From: an uncultured Ilyobacter sp.
GTDB taxonomy: Bacteria > Fusobacteriota > Fusobacteriia > Fusobacteriales > Fusobacteriaceae
NCBI RefSeq assembly: GCF_963668515.1
Contig: NZ_OY764864.1
Location: 558,001 to 622,000, forward strand
Direction: 5' to 3'
Length of the DNA: 64,000 nucleotides
The position numbers and the translations under genes are program-made. Below, piece after piece: positions 26,504 to 35,349 of this stretch; the stretch's first letter is position 1; every line of letters starts with the position of its first letter. The notes under the pieces were generated by a model that did not search any database, was not told the DNA's origin, and was given only the letters and a program-made list of their open reading frames with translations.

Positions 26504-27558
26504 CAGTGGGGTGTATGTGAGGAAATAATCTTCTCCACAATCTCCTTTCCTTTTTTTGACAAGAGGAATTCAATGGTAACTTTTGGAATGAGATCTGACA
26601 GTTCCTCTATATTGATATCTTTGTTTCTTTTTAAGGACTCCCTCACTTTTGAAGCACTTATAAAACCGATCTGTTTTTCCCCTTCTTTTCTTTTTATGAT
26701 TTCTAGGCTTATTCCTGATTTTTCAAGATTTTTTAACAGTGCCTTATTGTAAGCATTAGTAACTTCACAGTAAGGCTCATCCCCTACGATCCTTTTGGTG
26801 ATGTTGAATTTTTTACAAAAATAATTTGTAAAGATTTTTGTATCCAGGGTGGTATAAGCTTCTAAAAATTCACCAGCTTCTCTTAAAAAATATGCTGGGA
26901 ATGTGGCAGAAGAGATTATATATTTTCCTCCTGGAATAACCTTGACGTTTTCGAGGTGAGAAACGCCTTTTTTTACAAGATCATATCTTACTTCAAATGG
27001 GAAAAGTGATTTGTCTTCCTCTACGACAAATAACAGAACTTCTTTTGAAGTCTGACTTGCTTTTTCCACAAGAAATTTATGCCCCAAGGTAAAGGGGTTA
27101 CAGTTCATAACAAGGGCGGTCTTTGGAGTTACTGAATCTATAGAAAAGTCTCTGGATATTTTATCTAGAGTTTTATCAATTCCAAAGATTCCGTTCTCCA
27201 AGAGCACAACCTTGTCTGCCTTTTCTACTACTTTATATCCAAGGGATCTGAATATAGATTCGTAAACTGGTTTTGTAAAAATAAAAGAGTGGAAGATTCC
27301 CTCATCAAAAAGTCTGTCCTGAAGTGTCTTTAAGATTATGCTTGTGACACCTGATCCCTGCATAGAAGCATCAATGGCAAAGCATTTTAAAATATCTTTG
27401 GCTTTTGAACATGTGGCAACTATCTTTCCATCTTCTCTTATGGCCACTGTATAATCGATACCATCTCCAAAATTAAGATGGTATTTTTTTAAAAAAGTTT
27501 TTATTTCATTCACTACTGTTGGATTTTCTAAATTGACTCTTTCTGCAAAATAAACCAT
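26503..27558 (-). CDS. citC: [Citrate (pro-3S)-lyase] ligase
   Basis: A 351-residue CitC, which acetylates the thiol of the citrate lyase prosthetic group at ATP cost. The N-terminal GNAT-like domain (1-135) precedes a nucleotidyltransferase domain with the HxGH-type motif NPFTLGHKFLVEKA and the C-terminal ISASKVRE motif. I chose the ATG at 27558 (product begins VYFAERVNLEN), with AGGAGG at 27563-27568; an upstream in-frame start adds residues unlike the family. A 140-codon paralogue of the GNAT part lies at 55679-56101. Confidence 0.93.
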   Translation of the reverse strand: MVYFAERVNLENPTVVNEIKTFLKKYHLNFGDGIDYTVAIREDGKIVATCSKAKDILKCFAIDASMQGSGVTSIILKTLQDRLFDEGIFHSFIFTKPVYESIFRSLGYKVVEKADKVVLLENGIFGIDKTLDKISRDFSIDSVTPKTALVMNCNPFTLGHKFLVEKASQTSKEVLLFVVEEDKSLFPFEVRYDLVKKGVSHLENVKVIPGGKYIISSATFPAYFLREAGEFLEAYTTLDTKIFTNYFCKKFNITKRIVGDEPYCEVTNAYNKALLKNLEKSGISLEIIKRKEGEKQIGFISASKVRESLKRNKDINIEELSDLIPKVTIEFLLSKKGKEIVEKIISSHTPH

Positions 27559-27793
27559 AGATCCTCCTAAACAAATCGATATATATATATAAACATTATA
27601 CCTCAAATTTTAAATAGTTATGATTTAAAAAATAAATGATGTTTAACTTATCTATTTATTTTTATGTGAGTAAAATATTTTGAATCTATATTTCCAATAA
27701 AATCAGTAATTTAATTGGAATTAAAATTAGCAAGAAAAAAAGGACTCAATTGCAATAATAAATTGAACTAATCCTAAATTATAAAATAACACC

Positions 27794-27920
27794 TTATGTT
27801 TCTTGAGTTGCATATATTTCATCTAAATAGTTTTCAAATAAATATTCTGGACTTTTATATCCTAAAATCTTTCTTGGAACTGTATTCATCCATTTTTCTA
27901 CGAATGATATCTTTATGGAT
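27794..27920 (-). pseudogene. IS30-family transposase, C-terminal remnant
   Basis: The minus strand reads EKWMNTVPRKILGYKSPEYL and ends ATQET with a stop. The PRKILGYKSP motif is the C-terminal signature of IS30 transposases. No catalytic DDE part remains; an IS3-type end begins directly upstream at about 27922. The 27559-27793 stretch before it holds no gene. Confidence 0.7.
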
Positions 27921-27921
27921 A

Positions 27922-28285
27922 GGCTACAATAAGTTGGACAGTTTTCTTAAGGTCATATAGAATAAATCAAGTGACTAAGCGGAGGTGATTTTTAATGACT
28001 AAGAAAACTAAAACAAGACGTAGCTTTGATGACGAATTCAAAAATAAAATCGTTCAACTTCATTTTAATGGTAAAAGAAAATGTGAGATCATTAGAGAAT
28101 ATGACATTTCTCCTTGAGTTCTCAATACCTGGATCAGACAGTTTGAGAATACAGGCTCCTTTAAAAAGGAAGATGATATCAACTTTTTGGAAAAATAGCT
28201 TCGCGCTCTAAGGAAGAGGAATAAAGAGCTTGAAATGGAGAATGATATTTTAAAGCAATCGGCCCTGATATTAGGACAAAAGTAG
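27922..28285 (+). pseudogene. IS3-family element remnant with broken orfA
   Basis: An IS3-type end (near 27922-27960, with AAGTTGGACAGTTTTCTTAAG) is followed by a reading frame from ATG 27995 with GGAGG upstream. It encodes TKKTKTRRSFDDEFKNKIV, an HTH region and a coiled coil (KRNKELEMENDILKQSALIL) typical of OrfA. Two in-frame stops interrupt it (TGA at a conserved Trp site, TAG before LRALRKRNK). orfB is missing. Confidence 0.8.
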
Positions 28286-28376
28286 ATGTGATAAAAGGAA
28301 TAAAATATGGGGTAGTAGTTGAAGTTGATGTAAAAAAGGGGTATAATAAAATTATAATAAAATTGGGGGCGAAAAA

Positions 28377-28940
28377 ATGAATGAAAATATAACAAATTTA
28401 TTTAGTGATAATATTGTAATTCCTTCCATAAAAGATGCTAATGGTTTAGAAAAAGCACTTCGAACAGAGCACAAAGTTGTATTCGTTTTATATGGTGATT
28501 TATTGAATATCGGAGAAATAATAAAAAAATTAAAAGATAAAGGTAAAATTGTTTTCGTTAACTTAGATTTACTTGTTGGTTTTTCCAGTAAAGAAATAAT
28601 TATTCCTTACTTAAAAAAATATACAGAACTTGATGGAATTTTAAGTTCAAAAGCATCATTGGTAAAAGAATCTAAAAAACATGGATTGATTTCAATACAC
28701 AGATTTTTTCTGATTGACTCTTTTTCTTATCAAAATATGTATAAACAGTTAAAAATATCAAAACCTGATATTTTAGAAATTCTTCCTGGATGGGATAAAG
28801 TTGTTAGTTGGACAAAGAAAAAGGTTGATATACCTATAATTTCAGGTGGCTTAGTATGTAAAGACGATATGGTAAGGCAATCAATAAAAGCAGGAGCAGT
28901 TGCAGTTTCCACCACTAACATTAAATTATGGAATCTATAA
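28377..28940 (+). CDS. glpP: GlpP-type glycerol-3-phosphate-responsive antiterminator
   Basis: A 187-residue protein matching GlpP along its length: IPSIKDANGLEKAL, VFVLYGDLLNIGEIIKKLK, VNLDLLVGFSSKE, LEILPGWDK, IISGGLVCKDD and the end AGAVAVSTTNIKLW. In Bacillus, GlpP with glycerol-3-phosphate binds leader RNA and prevents termination. Here a terminator with a competing hairpin lies 260 bp downstream, before the kinase operon, and a second copy lies at 52670. The effector may be glycerol-3-phosphate or a similar polyol phosphate. ATG 28377 follows GGGGGCG. Confidence 0.9.
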   Translation: MNENITNLFSDNIVIPSIKDANGLEKALRTEHKVVFVLYGDLLNIGEIIKKLKDKGKIVFVNLDLLVGFSSKEIIIPYLKKYTELDGILSSKASLVKESKKHGLISIHRFFLIDSFSYQNMYKQLKISKPDILEILPGWDKVVSWTKKKVDIPIISGGLVCKDDMVRQSIKAGAVAVSTTNIKLWNL

Positions 28941-29158
28941 TAACCAATTTAAAATAAGAGCTATTTATTATTTAAAAGAGGTAAAAAAAAGACATTCGGT
29001 TCTCTGTCATGTGATTTAAAAATCACATAACTTAGACATGAGATTGATAATTCTTATTATTTTATCCTTCGATCTTTTATAGCTTTCCTCAAAAACCCTA
29101 AAATTTGTACCATTTTTAACGTAATAGTAGCTATATCTAACAAATTTTAAAAAAAATA
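28941..29158. other. Intergenic region between glpP and its target leader
   Basis: No supported gene. It holds a perfect palindrome (29009-29028), and short minus-strand reading frames around 29030-29150 that I cannot assign. Confidence 0.4.
29009..29028. promoter_or_regulatory. Perfect palindrome, candidate Crp/Fnr-type operator
   Basis: ATGTGATTT-AA-AAATCACAT, resembling TGTGA...TCACA sites but with an 8-bp instead of 6-bp spacer. It lies 130 bp upstream of the kinase operon promoter, so direct control is uncertain. Confidence 0.4.
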
Positions 29159-29187
29159 TTGACATTAATGTCTAAATAGTGTAAAAC
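29159..29187 (+). promoter_or_regulatory. Promoter of the kinase-oxidase-Etf operon
   Basis: TTGACA (29159-29164), 17-bp spacer, TAAAAC (29182-29187). The whole element resembles the promoter at 52517-52545 (TTGACATTA.TGT..AAATA), supporting common origin. Confidence 0.65.
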
Positions 29188-29199
29188 TTAATTGTGATG

Positions 29200-29258
29200 A
29201 TTACTCAGAGCGGAGAGAAAAGTAATTGCCTTAAGGCAGGATACTTTTCTCTTTTTTT
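29200..29258 (+). promoter_or_regulatory. Terminator/antiterminator leader, GlpP target candidate A
   Basis: An intrinsic terminator pairs GAGAAAAGTA (29215-29224) with TACTTTTCTC (29242-29251), then T7. Upstream ATTACT (29200-29205) can pair with AGTAAT (29221-29226), which overlaps the terminator arm, so the two hairpins exclude each other. The loop CAGAGCGGAGAGAAA is nearly the same in the second leader at 52670-52729. This is the expected arrangement for a protein-controlled antiterminator. Confidence 0.75.
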
Positions 29259-29284
29259 GCATACAAAATTTCAAAGAGGAGGAT

Positions 29285-29314
29285 ATGAAAAAATTCAGTT
29301 GTAAACGTATGTAA
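29285..29314 (+). CDS. Nine-residue leader reading frame
   Basis: ATG to TAA encoding MKKFSCKRM, with GAGGAGGA eight bases upstream, lying between the leader terminator and the kinase gene. It may be a translated leader peptide or a remnant. The strong ribosome site is the only support. Confidence 0.35.
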   Translation: MKKFSCKRM

Positions 29315-29377
29315 TGAATTCAAAGGACAAGCCTTGATAGGTGCAAAAAATAATAATTTGATCGTTAGGAGGAGAAG

Positions 29378-30829
29378 ATGAAAGATAAATTTATAATTGG
29401 AATTGATGGAGGAACTCAAAGTTCTAAAGTTGTTATTTTCAATACAAAAGGGGATATAATTTGTCAGGCTACAGAGAAATTAAAACCACTTCATATGCCT
29501 TCATTAGGAGTTGCGGAACACCCTGATGAAGACTTATGGGATTCTCTTGCAATAGCAAGCAGAAAAGCTTTAGCTAAATTCCCTTTTGATAAAAAAGATA
29601 TAATTGGCGTAGGGGTATGTACTATACGTTGTTGTGGTGTGGTGTTGAAAAAAGATGGAGCTTTAGCACAACCTGCAATGAATTGGATGGACCAAAGACT
29701 TGGCAGAAAATATGAACATACCAACAAAGAAGTTGGTTATGTTACAACAACAACAGGATATACCAGCTATAGATTAACAGGTAATTTTTACGATACCTCA
29801 GCCAACCTTCAAGGACCATGGTGGCCAATTGACAAGGTTAAATGGCAGTGGTTTGAAGATGAAGAAAAATTTAATCAGTTTGGAATACCTAAAGAAATGC
29901 TTTTTGAATTAAAGAATCCTGGTGAAGTTGTTGGACATATTACTGAAAAAGCCTCAGAAGATACTCATATACCTCTTGGATTACCTGTAATAATAACAGC
30001 AAATGATAAAGCAGTTGAAGCACTTGGAGCAGGACTAAAAGATAAAAATGTTGGACTAGTATCCTTAGGGACATACATTTGCACTATGGTTTGTGGAGAA
30101 GAAATGAAAATTGGTAACGAACATAGTTGGTCTAATATGGCTAATATTCCTTATGAGTATATATATGAAAGTAAGGGAATAAGAAGAGGAATGTCAACGG
30201 TGAGCTGGGTAAAAGATTTAGCAGGCTCAGGATTAGTTGAAGAGGCTAAAGAAAAAGGGATCTCTCCTGAAGAGTTATTAAATAAGGAAGCAGAAAAAAT
30301 TTCTCCTGGATGTTATGGTTTAATGACGGTATTAGAGTGGTTAGGAAAACCTTTTGAACCTTTTAAAAGAGGAATTATGATTGGTTTTGAAGGAAGACAT
30401 GAAAGAGCTGCGATGTATCGTTCAATTTTAGAAGGTATTGCAATGACTTCTAAAAATCGTTTGTTTCCAGCAGTTGAAGAACTAGATATCGATTTAGAAA
30501 AAGTTATAATCAGTGGTGGTGGTTCAAACAGTGATTTATTTATGCAAATTTTTGCTGATGTGTTTGGAATTAAAACGGTAAGAAACGTTGTGAATGGTTC
30601 TGCGGGATTGGGTTCTGCCATAAGTGTTGCCGTTGGACTGGGAATATATGAAGATTATAATGAAGCAACAGAAAATATGGTAAAAATTAGAGATACATTC
30701 TACCCAAATATGGAAAATCATGAATTTTACGATAAATTAAATGAACATGTATATAAAGATATAACCGTATATACTGATAAAATATTGCAAAAATCTTATG
30801 AGATTTTTGATGAATATAATAAATTTTAA
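29378..30829 (+). CDS. FGGY-family carbohydrate/polyol kinase
   Basis: A 483-residue kinase with an N-terminal ATPase motif (IGIDGGTQSSKVVIFN) and the C-terminal adenosine motif (IISGGGSNSDLFMQIFADVFG). Length and fold motifs fit the FGGY kinases (glycerol, xylulose, erythritol and related sugars or polyols), but it lacks the usual GlpK signature DQGTTSSR, so I would not call it glycerol kinase. It is the first major gene after the GlpP-type leader and is followed by an FAD oxidase that could act on the phosphorylated product. The substrate is unknown. AGGAGGAG precedes ATG 29378. Confidence 0.85.
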   Translation: MKDKFIIGIDGGTQSSKVVIFNTKGDIICQATEKLKPLHMPSLGVAEHPDEDLWDSLAIASRKALAKFPFDKKDIIGVGVCTIRCCGVVLKKDGALAQPAMNWMDQRLGRKYEHTNKEVGYVTTTTGYTSYRLTGNFYDTSANLQGPWWPIDKVKWQWFEDEEKFNQFGIPKEMLFELKNPGEVVGHITEKASEDTHIPLGLPVIITANDKAVEALGAGLKDKNVGLVSLGTYICTMVCGEEMKIGNEHSWSNMANIPYEYIYESKGIRRGMSTVSWVKDLAGSGLVEEAKEKGISPEELLNKEAEKISPGCYGLMTVLEWLGKPFEPFKRGIMIGFEGRHERAAMYRSILEGIAMTSKNRLFPAVEELDIDLEKVIISGGGSNSDLFMQIFADVFGIKTVRNVVNGSAGLGSAISVAVGLGIYEDYNEATENMVKIRDTFYPNMENHEFYDKLNEHVYKDITVYTDKILQKSYEIFDEYNKF

Positions 30830-30842
30830 GGGAGAGAGGCTG

Positions 30843-32285
30843 ATGATGATATCAAGAGAGGAAATAGTAAAAAGGTTAATAGAAATAACAAGTGAAAATC
30901 AAGTGGTTACAGATAAGGAAGTATTAAAACAAAGTACGGCTGACAGATTTAGAAAAATAGAATGGTATTTTGGTGTATATACACAACCTATTCCTGCAGC
31001 TGTAGTTTATGCAGAGTCTAAAGAAGATGTAGTAAATATAATTGAATTTGCAAACGAAAATGGAATTAACGTTGTACCAAGAACTGGAGCTTCCGCAACT
31101 GAAGGAGGTTTAGAAACTGTAATAGAAAATACAATAGTATTAGATGGTTCAAAAATGAATAAAATTTTGGATATCAATACAACAGATATGTTAGTAACAT
31201 GTCAATGCGGTGTGCCTTTAGAAGTGGTAGAAAACCAATTAAGAGAACAGGGATATACTACAGGGCATTCTCCACAGTGTAAACCTATAGCACAAATGGG
31301 TGGATTGGTCGCAACAAGAAGTATTGGACAATTTTCAACACTTTACGGTGGAATAGAAGATATGGTAGTGGGTTTAGAAGCAGTTTTTCCTAAAAAAGGT
31401 TTAATAAAAATCAAAAATGTGCCTCGTAGAGCAGCTGGACCTGATATAAGACATATAGTAATTGGTAATGAAGGTGCTTTATGTTATATCACAGAAGTAA
31501 CGGTTAAAATATTTAAGTATTATCCTGAAAATAACAAATTTTTTGGATACCTTCTTGACGATATGAAAACAGGTTTTGCGGTATTAAGAGAAGTTATGGT
31601 AAGAGGATATAAACCTTCAGTAGCAAGACTTTATGATGAACCAGATGCAGAACGACACTTTCCTCAAGCTAGTAAAGGAAAATGTGTGTTAGTATTAATG
31701 GCTGAAGGACCAGCAGGAATAGTACAAGCAACTTCAGAAGCAATAGAAGACATTATGACTACCTATCCACAATCAGAAAAGGTTGATCCTAAAGTAATAG
31801 AAACTTGGTTTAATAGTTTGTGCTGGGGACTTGACGTTTTGGAAAAAGAAAAAATGAGAACTATAAATACTAAAAATGGTGTTACTACAACAGAGGTTTC
31901 AGCAAACTGGAGTTGTATTCAACAGATATATGAAAGATGTATGGAAAGAATTCCAAATGAAATTCCTGATATGACATACTTAGCAGCTCATTCTTCTCAT
32001 AGTTATATGAATGGAACAAATCTTTATTTTGTATATCGTCATAATATAGACTGTAAACCTGAAGAAGATATTACAAAATATCACCTTCCTATACAGACAA
32101 TAATTGTTGAAGAAACCATAAAAGCAGGTGGTTCAATGTGTCATCACCATGGTGTTGGAAAACATAGAGCACCTTGGATAAAAGAGGAACATGGTTCTGC
32201 TTATCCTATACTAGAAAATTTAAAGAAAAGCTATGACCCTAATGGTATAATGAATAAGGGTACTATTATACCAATTATAAAATGA
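30843..32285 (+). CDS. FAD-linked oxidase of the GlcD/alkyl-DHAP synthase group
   Basis: A 480-residue protein with a PCMH-type FAD-binding domain (AVVYAESKEDVVNIIEFA, VVPRTGASATEGG, CGVPLEVVENQL) and a C-terminal domain containing the His-rich motif CHHHGVGKHRAPW, which resembles alkyl-dihydroxyacetonephosphate synthase (HHHGVGK). Bacterial relatives oxidise hydroxyacids or polyol phosphates. Between a sugar kinase and EtfBA, the likely role is oxidation of the kinase product with electrons passed to the flavoprotein. Start ATG 30843 (GAGAGG upstream) is preferred over an ORF start inside the kinase gene. The stop overlaps the etfB start (ATGA). Confidence 0.85.
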   Translation: MMISREEIVKRLIEITSENQVVTDKEVLKQSTADRFRKIEWYFGVYTQPIPAAVVYAESKEDVVNIIEFANENGINVVPRTGASATEGGLETVIENTIVLDGSKMNKILDINTTDMLVTCQCGVPLEVVENQLREQGYTTGHSPQCKPIAQMGGLVATRSIGQFSTLYGGIEDMVVGLEAVFPKKGLIKIKNVPRRAAGPDIRHIVIGNEGALCYITEVTVKIFKYYPENNKFFGYLLDDMKTGFAVLREVMVRGYKPSVARLYDEPDAERHFPQASKGKCVLVLMAEGPAGIVQATSEAIEDIMTTYPQSEKVDPKVIETWFNSLCWGLDVLEKEKMRTINTKNGVTTTEVSANWSCIQQIYERCMERIPNEIPDMTYLAAHSSHSYMNGTNLYFVYRHNIDCKPEEDITKYHLPIQTIIVEETIKAGGSMCHHHGVGKHRAPWIKEEHGSAYPILENLKKSYDPNGIMNKGTIIPIIK

Positions 32286-33085
32286 TGAATATTACAATAT
32301 GTTTTAAAATTGCTCCCATGCTTGAAATGATGGGAGAGAATGATTGGGTGACAACATTAGATAATAAAGTTGATACAGATTTTGTTAATAGAAGCATAAA
32401 CAGTTATGATGAAAGTGCATTGGAAATGGGGTTAAGGATTAAGGATAAAACAGAGACTGACCTTAGAGCGTTAACAATAGGGGATAATAATAGTTTTATT
32501 AAAAATCTCTATGCACTTAAATACAATGAAGTGGTAAGAATTAACAGTGATATTGACTTGAGATTTTATTCAGAAATTGTAGCTTCTGTTATTTTCTCGT
32601 ATATATATAAAAAAGGAACAAACCAAGATGTAATTATATTAGGGCAGCAAAGTGGAGTTGGAGATAATTCGAAAACTCCCTTGCTGCTTAGTGAATTATT
32701 AAATATTCCCTGTATAACAGAGGTTATGGAAATAGATTTAGGGAAAGAAGAAGGCACTTTAGTAGTAAAGTCATTGGGTGACAATGGGATATTAACCCAA
32801 TTAGTTAAAACTCCATGTGTAATTGCTGTTGGCAACACACAAAATTGTTTTTTAAGAGTACCTACTCTGGCAGATAAAATGAAATATAAGAAAAATAAAA
32901 TTTTAGAGTATTCAATAGAAGATTTTTCCTTGGAGGATATAATTGAAGAAACCAAAAATAATTACTGTATTAATAATCTAAAAAAATATGACAATACTAG
33001 AAACCCTACGATTATAGAAGGGGAAGACATGCATAAGAAAGTAAAAAAAGTTTTTAAAAACGGTTTAAAAGGAATGTTGAAGTGA
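32282..33085 (+). CDS. etfB: Electron transfer flavoprotein beta subunit, divergent (pair 1)
   Basis: A 267-residue EtfB-family protein recognised by NRSINSYDESALEMGLRIKD and LRALTIGDN near the N-terminus and by VPTLADKMKYKK near residue 200. The nucleotide-binding DGDT(A/G)QVG motif is replaced by GQQSGVGDNSKTPLLLS, so binding of AMP or the second FAD may be altered. It is coupled to both neighbours by overlaps (ATGA at the start, GTGA at the end). No good Shine-Dalgarno is visible, so translation probably depends on coupling. Partner of the EtfA at 33082. Confidence 0.8.
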   Translation: MMNITICFKIAPMLEMMGENDWVTTLDNKVDTDFVNRSINSYDESALEMGLRIKDKTETDLRALTIGDNNSFIKNLYALKYNEVVRINSDIDLRFYSEIVASVIFSYIYKKGTNQDVIILGQQSGVGDNSKTPLLLSELLNIPCITEVMEIDLGKEEGTLVVKSLGDNGILTQLVKTPCVIAVGNTQNCFLRVPTLADKMKYKKNKILEYSIEDFSLEDIIEETKNNYCINNLKKYDNTRNPTIIEGEDMHKKVKKVFKNGLKGMLK

Positions 33086-33996
33086 AAAATTGTATTGTTT
33101 TAAATGGATGTTCAAAAGATTATTTGCAACAAGCCTATGTTTTAGGAGAGTTCGTTAATAATCCTGATTATGCAGTTATTATATATATAAAAGAAGAGGA
33201 AAAGGATTTTTATATTTCAAATTGTCCTGCTAAAAATGTTTTATTGCTAAAAATAGAAAGATATAACAATGAAGATGTTGTAAATATTCTTGCTAAAATT
33301 CTTAATAAGGATTTAATTATCTTTCCTCCAAATATTTTTGGGAAGGAAATGTGTGTTAGATTAGGTCATAGATTAAAGGGAACTTCTTTAACTAATGTAG
33401 AAAGTATGGAAGGAGATAGTTTTACAAAGAAAGTATATTCAGGATATATGACTTGTGAATTTAAACTTTCAAAAAAACCTTTTTTAATATCTTTATCCAA
33501 AAGTATTAAGCCTCTGAATCAAATTCCTAATACAGAAAGAACTGTTGAAGAAAAAGATATGAGGGAAACTTGTTCTTCTTCATATATAATAAAAGAAACT
33601 ATTGAAGAAGTGGATAGTGGTGGACTGGAAAAGGAAAAAATTATAGTTACTATTGGAAATGGTGCTAAAAATAAAAATGATATTGAAGAAGTGGAAGAAT
33701 TTTCAAAAAATATCAATGGTGCAACTGGGATATCAAGACCAGTTGCAATGAGTGGATTTGCACCTATGAAGAAACTCATTGGGGCATCGGGAACAATTAC
33801 AAATCCTGAATTATGTATCGCTCTCGGTGTTTCAGGATCTCCTGCATTCTATGCAGGAATAGAAAAATCGGATTTTATAATAGCAGTAAATACAGATGAA
33901 AAAGCTCCCATTTTTAAACTGTGTGATGTGGGTATTGTGGGGGATTATAAAGAGTTTATCAAAGAAATATATGAGGTAATAAAGGTGATAAAATGA
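33082..33996 (+). CDS. etfA: Electron transfer flavoprotein alpha subunit (pair 1)
   Basis: A 304-residue EtfA. The C-terminal FAD domain is clear: ATGISRPVAMSGFAPMKKLI, GTITNPELCIALGVSGSPAFYAGI and IAVNTDEKAPIFKLCDVGIVGDYKEF. The N-terminal half is diverged. It starts at GTG 33082, overlapping the etfB stop, and ends overlapping the next oxidase start (ATGA). EtfAB heterodimers accept electrons from flavin dehydrogenases; some in anaerobes bifurcate or confurcate between NAD and ferredoxin. Confidence 0.88.
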   Translation: MKNCIVLNGCSKDYLQQAYVLGEFVNNPDYAVIIYIKEEEKDFYISNCPAKNVLLLKIERYNNEDVVNILAKILNKDLIIFPPNIFGKEMCVRLGHRLKGTSLTNVESMEGDSFTKKVYSGYMTCEFKLSKKPFLISLSKSIKPLNQIPNTERTVEEKDMRETCSSSYIIKETIEEVDSGGLEKEKIIVTIGNGAKNKNDIEEVEEFSKNINGATGISRPVAMSGFAPMKKLIGASGTITNPELCIALGVSGSPAFYAGIEKSDFIIAVNTDEKAPIFKLCDVGIVGDYKEFIKEIYEVIKVIK

Positions 33997-35339
33997 TTTT
34001 TAAAATGGAAGAAAAATATAGTGAATATCTTTCCGATGAAAGTAAGTTAATAGGAAAAGCAGAAAGTATATCCTTTCCTAAGTCTAAAGACGAGGTTTTA
34101 GAGGTGATTAAATATTGTAAAAACAATAGCCTATCTATTACCATTCAAGGTGGAAATTCAGGTATTGTTGGTGGTAGTGTTCCTAATAATAATCACATAT
34201 TAAACTCTTTAAATCTAAATAAAATATATAAAATAGATGACGAAACTCTAATTGTTCAATGTGGGGTTAATTTAAATGACTTAAATAATTATTTAGAAAG
34301 AGAATGTAAGAATTTCTTTTTCCCTGTTGATCCAACAGAAAAAACAGCCACTATAGGCGGCGTTATAGCAAGCGGTTCAAAGGGACCAAATAGTTACTAT
34401 TATGGAGACCCTTCCTTATACATAGAGGAAGTAACAGTTATCTTTAGTGATTTATCTGTTAAAGTGTTGTCTAAAGAAGATGAATTGTTTTCAAAAATAT
34501 TTTCTTCGGAAGGTATGTATGGATTTATTTTAGAGGCAAAAATAAAATTATTAAAAAAACCCAATCATATCTGGGGAATTACATTTTTCTTTGAAAATCT
34601 TCAGGATGTTTGCGGATTTGCCGAAGAAGTAAAAAAATACAAATGTAATACCACAGCAAAAATTGTATGTGGTGAATTTATGGACAAAAATACTATTGAT
34701 CTAATAGAAGAATTTAAGAAAAATATGAGTAAAATTAAGGCTATCTCTTCTATACCCTTAGGATATAACCACCTAGTATATATTGAACTACATTCTGAAA
34801 TTGAAGAGGATTTAGAAGAAATTATTGAATTTTTAATGGATGTGGCTATTGATAATAACTCTGACGTAGAAATAGCTTGGGCAGTTTCCGAGGACCGAGA
34901 TTTGGAGAATATCAAAAACTACAGACACGCAAGTGCTGAATGCGTTAATATTGTAATAGATAAAATGAAGTCAATCATACCTGATATAAGGAAAATAGGG
35001 CTTGATATAAGTATGGAAAAAAATTTATGTGAAACAATGAAAAGATATTCTGTAAAAGACATCCATACAGTGATGTTTGGGCATATATTTTCATCTCACT
35101 TACACCTAAATTTTTTACCTGAAAATACTGAAGAGTTTCAAAAATCTTTGGAATTGGTAAAAAATCTTTCCTTTTACGCAAAAAATCAAGGGGGAAATAT
35201 AGTGACTGAACATGGTGTTGGTAAACTTAAAAAAGAAATCTTTCAACTTTGTGCCAGAGAAAGTGAAATTGAGGATATAAAAAAAATAAAACAGGATTTA
35301 GATAGGGAAAATATTTTTGATCCTAATAATATAATTTAG
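33993..35339 (+). CDS. GlcD-like FAD-binding oxidase (2-hydroxyacid dehydrogenase)
   Basis: A 448-residue FAD-linked oxidase. The FAD domain shows SLSITIQGGNSGIVGGSVP and VDPTEKTATIGGVIASGSKG; the C-terminal part has FSSHLHLNFLPEN and TEHGVGKLKKE, as in D-lactate and glycolate oxidase subunits. It is a different branch from the oxidase at 30843. Acetobacterium lactate dehydrogenase is a GlcD-type subunit bound to EtfAB that uses reduced ferredoxin to drive lactate oxidation by NAD; placement between two EtfBA pairs suggests a similar complex. Confidence 0.88.
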   Translation: MIFKMEEKYSEYLSDESKLIGKAESISFPKSKDEVLEVIKYCKNNSLSITIQGGNSGIVGGSVPNNNHILNSLNLNKIYKIDDETLIVQCGVNLNDLNNYLERECKNFFFPVDPTEKTATIGGVIASGSKGPNSYYYGDPSLYIEEVTVIFSDLSVKVLSKEDELFSKIFSSEGMYGFILEAKIKLLKKPNHIWGITFFFENLQDVCGFAEEVKKYKCNTTAKIVCGEFMDKNTIDLIEEFKKNMSKIKAISSIPLGYNHLVYIELHSEIEEDLEEIIEFLMDVAIDNNSDVEIAWAVSEDRDLENIKNYRHASAECVNIVIDKMKSIIPDIRKIGLDISMEKNLCETMKRYSVKDIHTVMFGHIFSSHLHLNFLPENTEEFQKSLELVKNLSFYAKNQGGNIVTEHGVGKLKKEIFQLCARESEIEDIKKIKQDLDRENIFDPNNII

Positions 35340-35349
35340 GGAGAATAAT

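Noticed and set aside
29030-29150. Minus-strand reading frames of about 30-38 codons between glpP and the kinase
   Set aside because: They have no start or ribosome site and I could not match them to a family; they may be a relic or chance.
29378-30829. Calling the kinase glycerol kinase (GlpK) because glpP is adjacent
   Set aside because: The GlpK N-terminal signature is missing and the sequence is only generically FGGY; the substrate is left open.
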